From Candidatus Ideonella esbjergensis (GTDB lineage Bacteria; Pseudomonadota; Gammaproteobacteria; Burkholderiales; Burkholderiaceae_C), in NCBI GenBank assembly GCA_016710065.1, contig JADJLP010000001.1:186001-250000 (forward strand): a DNA stretch of 64,000 bases. The letters are read 5' to 3'. Within the stretch, counting starts at the first letter, position 1; each line of letters starts with the position of its first letter. Of the stretch, positions 18,299-30,279 are shown one piece after another. A program made the position numbers and the translations under genes. The notes beneath the pieces are model-generated. The model was not told where the DNA came from, did no database searches, and was given only the letters and a program-made list of their open reading frames with translations.

Positions 18299-20338
18299 GT
18301 GACCGAGCTGAAAAACCTAGAGCGCGAGCTGGACCGCTTCCGGTTGCGGGTGTTCGCGGCTGCGGCCTTTGTGCTGATCGGCTTCGGCCTGCTGCTCTCG
18401 CGCATGGTGATGCTGCAAATCGTGAGGCATGACGAGCTCTCCACGCGCGCCGAGAACAACCGCATCGCAGTGGTGCCGATCGTGCCGAATCGCGGCCGCA
18501 TCGTCGACCGCAATGGCATCGTGCTGGCCACCAACTACACGGCCTACACGCTGGAGATCACGCCATCCAAGGTGGCCGATCTGGAAGCCACCATCACTGC
18601 GCTGGCCGAGATCGTCGACATCCAGCTCAAGGACAGGCGCCGCTTCAAGCGCCAACTCGACGAGTCCAAGAGCTTCGAGTCACTGCCCATACGCACCCGG
18701 CTCAGCGACGAAGAACTGGCGCGCTTCATTGCCCAGCGCTACCGCTTCCCGGGCGTGGAGGTGAAGGCGCGCTTGTTTCGCAACTACCCCTATGGCGAGT
18801 TGGGCAGCCACTTGATCGGCTACATCGGCCGCATCAACCAGGCCGAGAAGCAGGAGATGGAGGACTGGGCCGACGAGGACCAAGCCAACTACCGCGGCAC
18901 CGAGTACATAGGCAAGTTAGGCCTGGAGCAGAGCTATGAGAACGAGCTGCACGGTGTGACCGGCTTTGAGGAAATGGAAACCTCGGCCGGCGGCCAGGCC
19001 GTTCGCCGGCTCAAGAACCGCCCTGCCACGCCCGGCAACACGCTGGTGCTGTCCATCGACATCAAGCTGCAGGCGCTGGTGGAGCAGCTCTATGGCGCGC
19101 GGCGCGGCGCGCTGGTGGCCATAGACCCGCGCAACGGCGAGGTGCTGGCCTTCGTTTCCAAGCCCACCTTCGACCCCAATTTGTTCGTTGATGGCATCGA
19201 CGTGGACAATTGGCGCGAGCTCAACGAATCGCTGGACAAGCCGTTGCTCAACCGCGCGCTGCGCGGCACCTACGCGCCGGGCTCCACCTACAAGCCCTTC
19301 ATGGCGTTGGCGGCGCTGAACACCGGCAAGCGCACGCCGCAGCAGGCCATCTCCGACCCAGGCTACTTCTGGTTCGGTAACCACAAGTTCCGCGACGACA
19401 AGGAGGGCGGCCACGGCTACGTGGACATGTATCGCTCCATCGTGCAAAGCTGCGACACCTACTACTACATACTGGCCAGCGACATGGGCGTGGACCTGAT
19501 TGCCCAGCAGATGACACCCCTGGGTTTTGGCCAGATGACCGGCATCGACCTAGAGGGTGAGGTGAAGGGTGTGTTGCCGTCCACCGATTGGAAGAAGCGC
19601 ACCTACCGAAAGCCCGAACAGAAGAAGTGGTACGCCGGCGAAACCATCTCGTTGGGCATAGGCCAGGGCTACAACAGCTTCACCATCCTGCAGCTGGCGC
19701 TGGCCACGTCCACGCTGGCGGCCGGCGGTGAGCGTTACAAACCTCACCTGGTGCGCGAAGTGAAGGACGTGATCACCGACGTGAGCCGGCCGGTGGCCAA
19801 GGCGCCCTCGCCGCGCCTGGACATCAAGCCTGAGTTTTTCGAGGTGATTCGCACCGCGCTGGTGGGCGTGAACCGCGAAGGCACCTCGGCATCGTCCTTT
19901 GCCGGGGCCGGCTATGTGGCCGCTGGCAAGACCGGCACCGCCCAGGTGGTGGGCATCAAGGCCAACGAAAAGTACAGTGCGTCCAAGATGGCCGAGCACC
20001 TGCGCGACAACGCGCTCTACATGGCCTTTGCGCCGGCCGACAAGCCCACCATCGCCGTGGCCCTGGTGGTGGAGAACGCCGGCTTTGGTGCCCAATCGGC
20101 CGCGCCCATCGTGCGTCGCGTGTTCGACTACTGGTTGCAGAACTTGTACCCGGTGGACGAGGACATCGCCGCCGTGCAACTGGGCCATGCGTCCGTCCCC
20201 ATACGGCCGTCAAAGCCGCTGGCCGAGGCCAGCAATGTGCGCATCGCCGCGCCGGTGGTCACCGCCGCCTCGGCAGCAGAGGCAGCAGAGGCAGCATCCG
20301 CAGTGGCGGCCCGGGCTTCGGAGAGGGGCACGCCATGA
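18299..20338 (+). CDS. mrdA: Penicillin-binding protein 2 (elongasome transpeptidase)
   Basis: A 679-residue bitopic DD-transpeptidase that crosslinks lateral wall peptidoglycan with RodA. GTG at 18299 is chosen because VTELKNLERELDRFRLR leads directly into the single TM helix (VFAAAAFVLIGFGLLLSRMV); open frame further upstream lies in mreD. The dimerisation domain begins at NRGRIVDRNGIVLA. Penicillin-binding motifs are SxxK with Ser329 (GSTYKPF), SxD (QSCDTYYY) and KTG (AGKTGTAQVV). The C-terminus ends in an Ala/Glu-rich tail. It overlaps rodA by 4 bases. Confidence 0.97.
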   Translation: MTELKNLERELDRFRLRVFAAAAFVLIGFGLLLSRMVMLQIVRHDELSTRAENNRIAVVPIVPNRGRIVDRNGIVLATNYTAYTLEITPSKVADLEATITALAEIVDIQLKDRRRFKRQLDESKSFESLPIRTRLSDEELARFIAQRYRFPGVEVKARLFRNYPYGELGSHLIGYIGRINQAEKQEMEDWADEDQANYRGTEYIGKLGLEQSYENELHGVTGFEEMETSAGGQAVRRLKNRPATPGNTLVLSIDIKLQALVEQLYGARRGALVAIDPRNGEVLAFVSKPTFDPNLFVDGIDVDNWRELNESLDKPLLNRALRGTYAPGSTYKPFMALAALNTGKRTPQQAISDPGYFWFGNHKFRDDKEGGHGYVDMYRSIVQSCDTYYYILASDMGVDLIAQQMTPLGFGQMTGIDLEGEVKGVLPSTDWKKRTYRKPEQKKWYAGETISLGIGQGYNSFTILQLALATSTLAAGGERYKPHLVREVKDVITDVSRPVAKAPSPRLDIKPEFFEVIRTALVGVNREGTSASSFAGAGYVAAGKTGTAQVVGIKANEKYSASKMAEHLRDNALYMAFAPADKPTIAVALVVENAGFGAQSAAPIVRRVFDYWLQNLYPVDEDIAAVQLGHASVPIRPSKPLAEASNVRIAAPVVTAASAAEAAEAASAVAARASERGTP

Positions 20339-21489
20339 TGCACGTGATGGAGCGCCCTTCGGTCTGGCAACGCATGCGACCGGCTTTGTCGGTGCTGGAC
20401 ACGGCGCTCACCTGCGGCGTGTTGGCCTTGTGCGGCTTCGGCCTGGTCATCATGTACTCGGCCGGCTACGACTTCGGCAGCCGCTTCACCGAGCATGCCC
20501 GCAACATGGCGCTGGCCTTCATCATCATGTTCCTGGTGGCACAGGTCTCGCCGCAGCGCCTGATGCAAGTGGCCGTGCCCATCTACACCGTGGGTGTGGC
20601 ACTGCTGGTGGCCACGGCCCTGTTCGGCATCACCAAGAAAGGGGCCACGCGCTGGCTCTATGTGGGTGTGCAGATACAGCCCAGCGAAATCATGAAACTG
20701 GCGATGCCGCTGATGCTGGCCTGGTGGTTCCAGAAGCGCGAGGGCCAGTTGCGGCCACTGGACTTTGGCGTGGCGGCCTTGCTGCTGGTGCTGCCGGTGG
20801 GCCTGGTGGTGAAGCAGCCCGACCTGGGAACGGCCATCCTCATCCTCTCGGGCGGCCTGTATGTGATCTTCTTCGCCGGCCTGTCGTGGCGGCTGATCCT
20901 GCCGGTGCTGTTGCTGGCGGCAGCGGGCATCACGGCCATCGTCTGGTACGGCGACACCATCTGCCTTCCCGACGTGAAATGGCCGCTGTTGCGCGACTAC
21001 CAGAAGCACCGCGTCTGCACCTTGCTCGACCCCACCACCGACCCGCTGGGCAAGGGCTTCCACATCATCCAGGGCATGATCGCCATTGGCTCGGGTGGCA
21101 TCACTGGCAAGGGCTTCATGAACGGCACCCAGACCCACCTGGAGTTCATTCCTGAGCGCACCACCGACTTCATCTTTGCGGCCTTCGCCGAAGAGTTCGG
21201 CCTGATCGGCGTGCTGGGCCTGGTGGGCAGCTTCAGTTTTGTCATCATGCGCGGCCTGATGATCGCCGCCGAGGCGCCCACGGTGTTCACGCGCTTGCTG
21301 GCTGGTGCGGTGACCATGAGCTTCTTCACCTATGCGCTGGTGAACATGGGCATGGTCAGCGGCATCTTGCCGGTGGTGGGCATCCCGCTGCCTTTCATCA
21401 GCTACGGCGGTACAGCCATGCTCACGCTGGGTCTGGGCCTGGGCATGCTGACAGCGATCGCCCGCAGCCGGCGGTTGATGCAGAGCTGA
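20335..21489 (+). CDS. rodA: RodA, SEDS-family peptidoglycan glycosyltransferase
   Basis: A 384-residue membrane glycosyltransferase of the SEDS family with about ten TM helices, the polymerase partner of PBP2. Characteristic parts are GATRWLYVGVQIQPSEIMKL (early loop), VVKQPDLGTAILILSGGLYV (functionally important Asp), and the C-terminal ILPVVGIPLPFISYGGTAML. The start may be the ATG overlapping mrdA (20335), or MERPSVWQRM at 20347, which has a more typical length. It is the last gene of the operon. Confidence 0.97.
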   Translation: MMHVMERPSVWQRMRPALSVLDTALTCGVLALCGFGLVIMYSAGYDFGSRFTEHARNMALAFIIMFLVAQVSPQRLMQVAVPIYTVGVALLVATALFGITKKGATRWLYVGVQIQPSEIMKLAMPLMLAWWFQKREGQLRPLDFGVAALLLVLPVGLVVKQPDLGTAILILSGGLYVIFFAGLSWRLILPVLLLAAAGITAIVWYGDTICLPDVKWPLLRDYQKHRVCTLLDPTTDPLGKGFHIIQGMIAIGSGGITGKGFMNGTQTHLEFIPERTTDFIFAAFAEEFGLIGVLGLVGSFSFVIMRGLMIAAEAPTVFTRLLAGAVTMSFFTYALVNMGMVSGILPVVGIPLPFISYGGTAMLTLGLGLGMLTAIARSRRLMQS

Positions 21490-21492
21490 AAT

Positions 21493-22992
21493 TCAAGCCG
21501 TCGCTTCTGGCACCGAAAAGCGGATCGTGAACAGCGTGCCAGGCCGCTCGTTTGGCGCCGACGCGCTGGGCGCCCGGGCGAAGTCAATGTTCATCGTGGC
21601 ACTGTGCTTGTCCACGATTTCCTTCACGATGGCCAGGCCCAGGCCACTGCCATCCACGTTGGTGCCAAGCGCGCGGTAGAACGGCTGTAGCACCAGCTCG
21701 CGCTCGGCTTCGGGGATGCCAGGGCCGTTGTCCTCCACCTGCAGCACCATCACCTGGCCGAAGGGGTCGGGCATGATGCGCACGGTCACCGTGCCGCCCT
21801 CGGGCGTGTACTGCAAGGCGTTGTCCACCAGGTTGCGGATCAGTTCGCGCACCAGCAGAGGCTGGCCCACCAGGCGCGGTACGCTGGTGTCATCCACGTC
21901 CGGGCCCTCGTAGCCCAGGTCGATGCGCTTGTCGAGCGACTTGGAGATGAAATCCTGCACCACCTCGGTGGCCAGGCGCACGAGGTTGAAGGCCATTTGC
22001 CGGCGTGCCTGCTCTTCGTCTTCGGCACGGGCCATGGCCAGCAACTGGTTCACCATGTGCGCGGCGCGCTGGCTGGAGAGCGCGATCTGCTGCAGCGAGC
22101 GTTTCACCGAGCGCGGGTCGCCGCTGGCGTCGATCTCGCGTTGGGCCAGCTCGGCCTGCGTGCGCAGGCCGGCCAGCGGCGTCTTGAGCTGGTGCGCGGC
22201 ATCGGCCAGAAAGTGCTTCTGGCTGCCCATCGATTGGTCCAGTCGTGCCAGCAGGTCGTTGATGGAGCGCACCAGCGGCGCCACCTCCTCGGGCGCGTCG
22301 CGCTCGTCGATGGGGCTCAGGTCGTGGCTCTCGCGCTGGCGTATGCGTTGCTGCAACTGGTTCAGCGGCGCGATGCCGCGCGCCAGCGCAAACCACACCA
22401 GCAGCACGGCCAGCGGCAGGATGACGAACTGGGGCAGGATCACGCCTTTGATGATCTCGGTGGCCAGGCGCGAGCGCTTGTCCAGGGTCTCGGCCACCTG
22501 CACCAGAAAGATGGGCGAGAGCGCGGTTTCGCCGGCCGCCGGTCGCAGGCTGGCCACCCGCACCGATTCGTTCTGGATGGTCTCGTCGCGGAATTGCACC
22601 TCGCCGGTGGCGCTTCGCTCCAGGTCGGGCAACGGCACTTCATGGTCGCCGGCGATCAGTTCGCCCTGGCTGCCCAGCACCTGGAAGTAGACGCGGTCCA
22701 CGTCATCGCTGCGCAACAGCGCTGCGGCCGATTCGGGTAGGCGCAGAGGCGTTCCCGCCATCGCCGGGCCGGCCTCGGCTGCCATCTGGCGTGCAATCAG
22801 GCGCGTGAGCTGGGCCAGGTCACGGTCATAGGGCCGCGCGGCGATGTTCTGCGCCACCAGCCAGGTCAGCGCCACGCTCATGGGCCACAGCAGCAGCAGC
22901 GGCGCGAGCATCCAGTCCAGGATCTCGCCGAAAAGCGAGTGCTGCTCGCGCTGGGCGCTGGAGGATGAGGAAAGGGGGGGGAAGGCCCGCAT
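21493..22992 (-). CDS. Sensor histidine kinase (TctE/QseC-like)
   Basis: A 499-residue inner-membrane kinase. The first TM helix is near residues 28-50 (MLAPLLLLWPMSVALTWLVA), followed by a periplasmic domain of the 2CSK_N type (LLRSDDVDRVYFQVLGSQGELIAGD), a second TM (ILPQFVILPLAVLLVWFAL), HAMP, the H-box LADAAHQLKTPLAGLRTQAEL (His267), and HATPase motifs NLVDNALQYTPEGG, VEDNGPGIPEAE and GSGLGLAIV. The sensor type is that of TctE, but no tricarboxylate transporter genes are nearby, so the signal is unknown. The partner regulator lies upstream. Confidence 0.93.
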   Translation of the reverse strand: MRAFPPLSSSSSAQREQHSLFGEILDWMLAPLLLLWPMSVALTWLVAQNIAARPYDRDLAQLTRLIARQMAAEAGPAMAGTPLRLPESAAALLRSDDVDRVYFQVLGSQGELIAGDHEVPLPDLERSATGEVQFRDETIQNESVRVASLRPAAGETALSPIFLVQVAETLDKRSRLATEIIKGVILPQFVILPLAVLLVWFALARGIAPLNQLQQRIRQRESHDLSPIDERDAPEEVAPLVRSINDLLARLDQSMGSQKHFLADAAHQLKTPLAGLRTQAELAQREIDASGDPRSVKRSLQQIALSSQRAAHMVNQLLAMARAEDEEQARRQMAFNLVRLATEVVQDFISKSLDKRIDLGYEGPDVDDTSVPRLVGQPLLVRELIRNLVDNALQYTPEGGTVTVRIMPDPFGQVMVLQVEDNGPGIPEAERELVLQPFYRALGTNVDGSGLGLAIVKEIVDKHSATMNIDFARAPSASAPNERPGTLFTIRFSVPEATA

Positions 22993-23029
22993 GGGCGGTC
23001 AGGTTAGCCCGCACCCTGGCGGAGCCAGG

Positions 23030-23701
<672 letters not shown>

Positions 23702-23771
23702 ACGACTTGTCTCCTCGGGGCCGGCTCTGGGGCGCGGGTCATCGATTTGGGGCGAATCAGGACTGTGCCGC

Positions 23772-23812
23772 TTGCCAAACTGCGGCGGACGAGATACTGT
23801 ACGGACATCCAG
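23772..23812 (+). promoter_or_regulatory. recA promoter with overlapping LexA (SOS) box
   Basis: TTGCCA (23772-23777), a 17-base spacer and TACTGT (23795-23800) form a good sigma-70 promoter. CTGTACGGACATCCAG (23797-23812) matches the CTGT-N8-ACAG LexA consensus except for one base (CCAG for ACAG) and overlaps the -10, so LexA binding would block transcription. Confidence 0.75.
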
Positions 23813-23849
23813 TTTCTGTCACAATCATCATAACCTTCAGGAGAACCGC

Positions 23850-24905
<1,056 letters not shown>

Positions 24906-24913
24906 GCCTGACG

Positions 24914-25477
24914 TTGGCTGGCGTGAAGCGCCCGCTGCCCAGCCTCAAGGGCCAGGCCCTGGCCCTGCTGGCCCGCCGCGAGCAAAGCCGGGCCGAGTTG
25001 CGCACCAAGCTGTTGGCGCATGCCAAGAAGTTGGCGCTGGCTCAGGCTGAGAGCCCTGCAATACAAGCAGATCCCCTCCTCGCCTTTTTGAGTCCTGAGG
25101 TTGAGGCCAGGCCGCCCGAGCCGCTGGACGCGAGCGAACTGGCCCGCCAAGTGGACGCGGTGATTGAGTGGCTGGTGACCCAGCGCCACCAGAGCGACGA
25201 GCGCTTTGCCGAGAGTCGCATCCACGCCCGGGCAGGACGGCTAGGGCAGGCTCGCATTCGCCAGGAGTTGTCGCGCCACGGAGTTGAACTGGATCCCGAT
25301 ACTGCCCGTCTACTGCGTGAAACCGAGTTCGAGCGGGCCCGTGAGGTCTGGCGCAAACGTTTCCCCGAACCCGCCGACGACGCCGCAGGGCGGGCCAGGC
25401 AGATGCGCTTCCTGGCGGCCCGCGGCTTTGCAGCCGAGGTGGTGTACCGGGTGGTGGGGGGGCGCGACGAAGCCTGA
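24914..25477 (+). CDS. recX: RecX, RecA modulator
   Basis: A helical protein of about 187 residues that limits RecA filament growth. It begins with the RecX pattern LKGQALALLARREQSRAELRTKL and has the repeat unit QRHQSDERFAESRIHARAGRLGQARIRQEL. The C-terminus ends RQMRFLAARGFAAEVVYRVV. No ATG opens it; TTG at 24914 or GTG at 24923 are possible starts. It is larger than typical because of an inserted Ala/Glu/Pro-rich stretch (residues about 45-75). Co-transcription with recA is expected. Confidence 0.9.
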   Translation: MAGVKRPLPSLKGQALALLARREQSRAELRTKLLAHAKKLALAQAESPAIQADPLLAFLSPEVEARPPEPLDASELARQVDAVIEWLVTQRHQSDERFAESRIHARAGRLGQARIRQELSRHGVELDPDTARLLRETEFERAREVWRKRFPEPADDAAGRARQMRFLAARGFAAEVVYRVVGGRDEA

Positions 25478-25626
25478 GCTGCCCACAGCGCCAAGCTGGA
25501 GCGCTGGGGTCAGGCTTATGCTGCGCTGCAGCATGCGTGCTAAAGTCAAAGGCTGTAATCAGTCCGTACCCACTTGCGGCTGACACTTGCTGCGTTGGCA
25601 GCCAGTGCCAACCGGCCGCGTCACCG

Positions 25627-26265
25627 ATGCCCTTGCCAACCTCCGACCCCTCCAGGGTGCTCAAGCACCGTCGCGCCATTGACGTGCAGGCTTTTGCCCG
25701 CGCCGATGGCCTGTGGGAGGTGGATGCACGCATCAGCGACGTCAAGACGCGCGACATACCCTGTGCCGATGGCACCCGGCCCGCCGGCTCACCCATCCAC
25801 GATTTGCGGCTGCGGCTGGTGGTGGACACCCAGCTCAACATCCTGGCTTCCGGGGCCGAGTCGCTCGCGGTGCCTTACCCAGGCACTTGCGATCAGCATG
25901 GCGACCGCTATGGCCAACTAGCCGGCCTCAATCTGATGCGCGGCTTCAAGCAGGCTGTGCGGGAGCGCCTGGGGGGCGCCCAGGGCTGCACCCACCTCAC
26001 CGAATTGACCGATGTGCTGCCCACGGCCGTCACCCAGGCCTTTGCCGGCGACGTCATCGACACCCGAGGCACCGCCGATCAGCTCCCCTTCCAGCTCGAC
26101 CGCTGCCACGCCCTGGTGCGCCATGGCGAGACGGTGAGGCTGCACTACCCACGTTGGTTTCGTCAGCCTCGCGCCAACAAAGTGACGCAAAATCGCCCAC
26201 CGGTCTCGCCGATGGACCCGTCGCCCGCAACGGCTGAACAGGCCGCTCCTCCTCTTTCGTCCTGA
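25627..26265 (+). CDS. DUF2889 family protein
   Basis: A 212-residue protein of unknown function. It opens MPLPTSDPSRVLKHRRAIDV and has the DUF2889 blocks ADGLWEVDARISDVKTRD, GSPIHDLRLRLVVD, and the Cys/His-containing CTHLTELTDVLPTAVTQAFAG. The LDRCHALVRHGETVRLHYPRW end is also typical. The first ATG after the recX gap was chosen. It lies 18 bases upstream of sucC, but nothing links it functionally. Family assignment is fairly sure. Confidence 0.8.
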   Translation: MPLPTSDPSRVLKHRRAIDVQAFARADGLWEVDARISDVKTRDIPCADGTRPAGSPIHDLRLRLVVDTQLNILASGAESLAVPYPGTCDQHGDRYGQLAGLNLMRGFKQAVRERLGGAQGCTHLTELTDVLPTAVTQAFAGDVIDTRGTADQLPFQLDRCHALVRHGETVRLHYPRWFRQPRANKVTQNRPPVSPMDPSPATAEQAAPPLSS

Positions 26266-26283
26266 ACTCACGAAAAGACCCAC

Positions 26284-27444
<1,161 letters not shown>

Positions 27445-27470
27445 GACCTTGCGAGATAGAAAGACACAAC

Positions 27471-28365
27471 ATGTCCATCTTCATCAATAAAGACACCAAG
27501 GTCATCACCCAGGGCATCACGGGCAAGACCGGTCAGTTCCACACACTGGGCTGCCAGGCCTACGCCAATGGCAAGAACGCCTTTGTGGCCGGCGTGAACC
27601 CGAAGAAGGCCGGCGAGCGCTTCTCCGACATCCCCATCTACGCCTCCGTCAAGGAAGCCGCCGGCCAGACCGGCGCCACCGTCTCGGTGATCTACGTGCC
27701 GCCCGCAGGCGCAGCCGCCGCGATCTGGGAAGCCGTGGAAGCCGATCTTGATTTGGCCATCTGCATCACCGAAGGCATCCCCGTGCGCGACATGCTGATG
27801 GTGCGCAACAAGATGAAGGCCAAGGAAGCGGCAGGCGGCAAGAAGACTCTGCTGCTGGGCCCGAACTGCCCCGGTCTGATCACGCCCGAGGAGATCAAGA
27901 TCGGCATCATGCCCGGCCACATCCACCGCAAGGGCCGCATCGGTGTCGTGAGCCGCTCGGGCACGCTGACCTACGAGGCCGTGGCACAGTTGACCGAAAT
28001 TGGTCTGGGCCAGTCGAGCGCCGTCGGCATTGGTGGCGACCCCATCAATGGCTTGAAGCACATTGATGTGATGCGCGCCTTCAATGACGACCCGGACACC
28101 GACGCCGTCATCATGATTGGCGAAATCGGCGGCCCCGATGAAGCCGAAGCCGCGCATGTGGTGCAAGGCCAACATGAAGAAGCCCATCGTCGGCTTCATC
28201 GCGGGCGTGACCGCGCCGGCCGGCAAGCGCATGGGCCACGCTGGTGCGCTGATCTCGGGCGGTGCCGACACGGCCGATGCCAAGCTCGCCATCATGGAAG
28301 AGTGCGGTTTCACCATCACGCGCAACCCGTCCGAGATGGGCCGCTTGCTCAAGGGTTTGCTGTAA
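27471..28365 (+). CDS. sucD: Succinyl-CoA synthetase alpha subunit (1-base frameshift)
   Basis: The alpha subunit binds CoA and carries the phosphohistidine. It starts MSIFINKDTKVITQGITGKT and continues through GPNCPGLITPEEIKIGIMPG and GIGGDPINGL to IGGPDEAEAA. There the frame is lost near 28156-28162: CATG replaces one codon before TGGTGCAAG. The rest continues in the next frame, CKANMKKPIVGFIAGVTAPA, then GHAGALISGGADTADAKLA (phosphohistidine His in RMGHAGA), ending RLLKGLL. With one base removed, a normal 297-residue protein results. Loss of a TCA enzyme would be costly, so a sequence error is the simplest explanation. Confidence 0.93.
28156..28162 (+). other. Frameshift point in sucD
   Basis: GCC GCG is followed by CATG and then TGG TGC AAG GCC AAC ATG. 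The family sequence is EAEAA-x-WCKANMKKP, which needs three bases, not four, between GCG and TGG. A single-base insertion outside any homopolymer run. Confidence 0.85.
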
Positions 28366-28408
28366 GCCAAAGCCTTGGGGTCAAACCGACCCGCAGCTGG
28401 CAACCCCA

Positions 28409-28430
28409 ACAGGCCGCATTTGCGGCCTGT
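28409..28430 (+). terminator. Hairpin after sucCD
   Basis: ACAGGCCGCA-TT-TGCGGCCTGT is a perfect 10-bp inverted repeat 43 bases after the sucD stop. The downstream sequence (GTCCGTTGTG) is only modestly T-rich, so it may be an mRNA 3' end stabiliser or a weak intrinsic terminator. Confidence 0.65.
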
Positions 28431-28502
28431 GTCCGTTGTGCTGCTGTACACCGGGGGCAGGGCCTTACACTGCGCGCCCAAGCTGTCGCATAAGTACCCT
28501 GA

Positions 28503-29231
28503 ATGGAAACCTTGCTTCAACCCGAGTTTTGGTTCGCTGTTGGTCAGATCATCCTGATCGACATCCTGCTGGGCGGGGACAACGCGGTGGTGATCGCCCT
28601 GGCCTGCCGCAAGTTGCCAGCGGCTCAGCGCACCAAGGGCATCATCTGGGGCACGGCGGGCGCCATCGTGCTGCGGGTGATCTTGATCTTCTTTGCGCTG
28701 ACGCTGCTGGCCATTCCCTATCTGAAACTCGTGGGGGCCGCCTTGCTTCTCTGGATCGGTGTCAAGCTGCTGCTGCCAGAAGACGAGGATGCCCACGGCA
28801 ACGTCGAATCCAGCGAGCGGCTGTGGGGTGCCGTCAAGACCGTGATCGTGGCTGATTTGGTGATGAGCGTGGACAACGTCATCGCCATCGCTGGAGCCGC
28901 GCAAAGCACGGGCGGCGACCATCAGATGCCATTGGTGATCTTCGGCCTGCTGGTCAGCATCCCCATCATCGTGGGTGGCAGTCGGATGGTGATGGCCTTG
29001 ATGGACCGATTTCCCAGCATCATCACGCTGGGCGGCATGTTGCTGGGCTGGATTGCCGGCACCATGGCTGTCAGCGATCCTGCCCTGACGGCGTATCTGG
29101 TCTCGCCGGGCGCGGTCGATGCGCAACCGGCGGTCAGTGCGGTGCTGCGCTACAGCGCCGGTGCTGCCGGTGCCTTGCTGGTGCTGGCGACAGGCAAGCA
29201 ACTGGCCGCGCGGCGCAAGGCCAGTTCATGA
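28503..29231 (+). CDS. TerC-family integral membrane protein
   Basis: A 242-residue membrane protein of the TerC/YjbE/YceF group, implicated in metal efflux, often manganese, or metallation of exported proteins. About seven TM helices are visible. The two hallmark acidic motifs are IDILLGGDNAVVIALACR in TM1-2 and VADLVMSVDNVIAIAGAA in the fourth segment, where Gly-Asp-Asn and Ser-Val-Asp-Asn residues likely bind metal. It is preceded by the sucCD hairpin and appears to be transcribed alone. The substrate is not predictable. Confidence 0.88.
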   Translation: METLLQPEFWFAVGQIILIDILLGGDNAVVIALACRKLPAAQRTKGIIWGTAGAIVLRVILIFFALTLLAIPYLKLVGAALLLWIGVKLLLPEDEDAHGNVESSERLWGAVKTVIVADLVMSVDNVIAIAGAAQSTGGDHQMPLVIFGLLVSIPIIVGGSRMVMALMDRFPSIITLGGMLLGWIAGTMAVSDPALTAYLVSPGAVDAQPAVSAVLRYSAGAAGALLVLATGKQLAARRKASS

Positions 29232-29301
29232 GCTTCGCGGTCTGCCCCGCCATGGCCAGCACAAGCACTCGTTGAGCTCGGCGAGTCGGGCGCGCGCAAC
29301 C

Positions 29302-30279
29302 ATGACCAGATCGCGCCCCAGTATCTGGCACCGGGCATGGGGTTGGCTGGGTCAACGAACCAGCGAGCCTGCAGCCCCCTGTGCCTCGCATCCTTCTGAG
29401 GCCGCCGATGAGATGTCGGCCCGCCAGATTGCGGGCTATGCGGTGCAACGCACTCTGGCGCACGGCAGCATCGGTGAGCTGCACCTCGCCACCGACCCCG
29501 CAACCCAACACACGGTGGCGCTCAAGACCGTGCGCTTTATGGGCAATGCCCTGTCGCGAGAGCGCTTCTTGAAGGAAGCGGCTGCTGCCATGCGGCTGCT
29601 GCACCCGCACATCGTGCGCACCTATGCTGCGGGCGTGCAGGGCGAAGGGCCATCAGCGCTGGGTTGGCTGGCCATGGAGTGGGTAGAGGGCCACGACCTG
29701 CGGCGCCACACCCACCCGCAGCAGCGGCTGCCAGACCGCCTGGTGCTGGAGCTCGCGGCCCAGGTGGCCGAGGGCCTGCACCATGCCCACGCGCTGGGCG
29801 TGGTGCACCGCGACCTCAAGCCCGCCAACATCCTTGTCGACCAGACCGGACGTGTTGCCAAGATCAGCGACTTCGGCTGCGCCCGCCTGAGCGACGCCGA
29901 GCGCAGCCGCTCGGGCCTGCTCATCGGCACGCTGGCCTACATGGCACCAGAACAAATCCTGGGCGGACCGGTGGACGGGCGTTGCGATCTCTACGCCCTG
30001 GGCGTGGTGGTGTTGCAGCTGCTCACCGGCCGTTTGCCGTTCGAGGCCCCAGGCATGGGAGACTTGCTGAACCAGATCGCGGCCAGTCCGGCGCCTCCAT
30101 TGCATCAGCTCAGACCTGATCTACCGCCGCTGTTATCGGATATCGTGGCACGCACACTCGCCAAGCAGCCTCAGCAGAGGCAGACCGATGGTGCACACTT
30201 GGCCCGTGAATTCCGTCTCGTCGCCATGGGTCTGGCCTCGGGCATCACAGCCGGGGCCCACCCGGGCGAGGCACAATGA
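29302..30279 (+). CDS. Serine/threonine protein kinase (Hanks type, cytosolic)
   Basis: A 325-residue soluble kinase without TM helix. Subdomain landmarks are the Gly-rich loop TLAHGSIGELHLA, Lys75 in VALKTV, the helix-C Glu in FLKEAAAAM, HRDLKPAN (169-174), DFG (190-192), and APEQ in YMAPEQILGG. ATG at 29302 (MTRSRPSIW) was chosen. The N-terminal 40 residues are non-conserved and may be regulatory. The stop overlaps the ATG of a PP2C phosphatase (30276-30279), and an FHA protein and nucleotide cyclase follow. The kinase should set the phosphorylation state of that module. All catalytic residues are present. Confidence 0.93.
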   Translation: MTRSRPSIWHRAWGWLGQRTSEPAAPCASHPSEAADEMSARQIAGYAVQRTLAHGSIGELHLATDPATQHTVALKTVRFMGNALSRERFLKEAAAAMRLLHPHIVRTYAAGVQGEGPSALGWLAMEWVEGHDLRRHTHPQQRLPDRLVLELAAQVAEGLHHAHALGVVHRDLKPANILVDQTGRVAKISDFGCARLSDAERSRSGLLIGTLAYMAPEQILGGPVDGRCDLYALGVVVLQLLTGRLPFEAPGMGDLLNQIAASPAPPLHQLRPDLPPLLSDIVARTLAKQPQQRQTDGAHLAREFRLVAMGLASGITAGAHPGEAQ

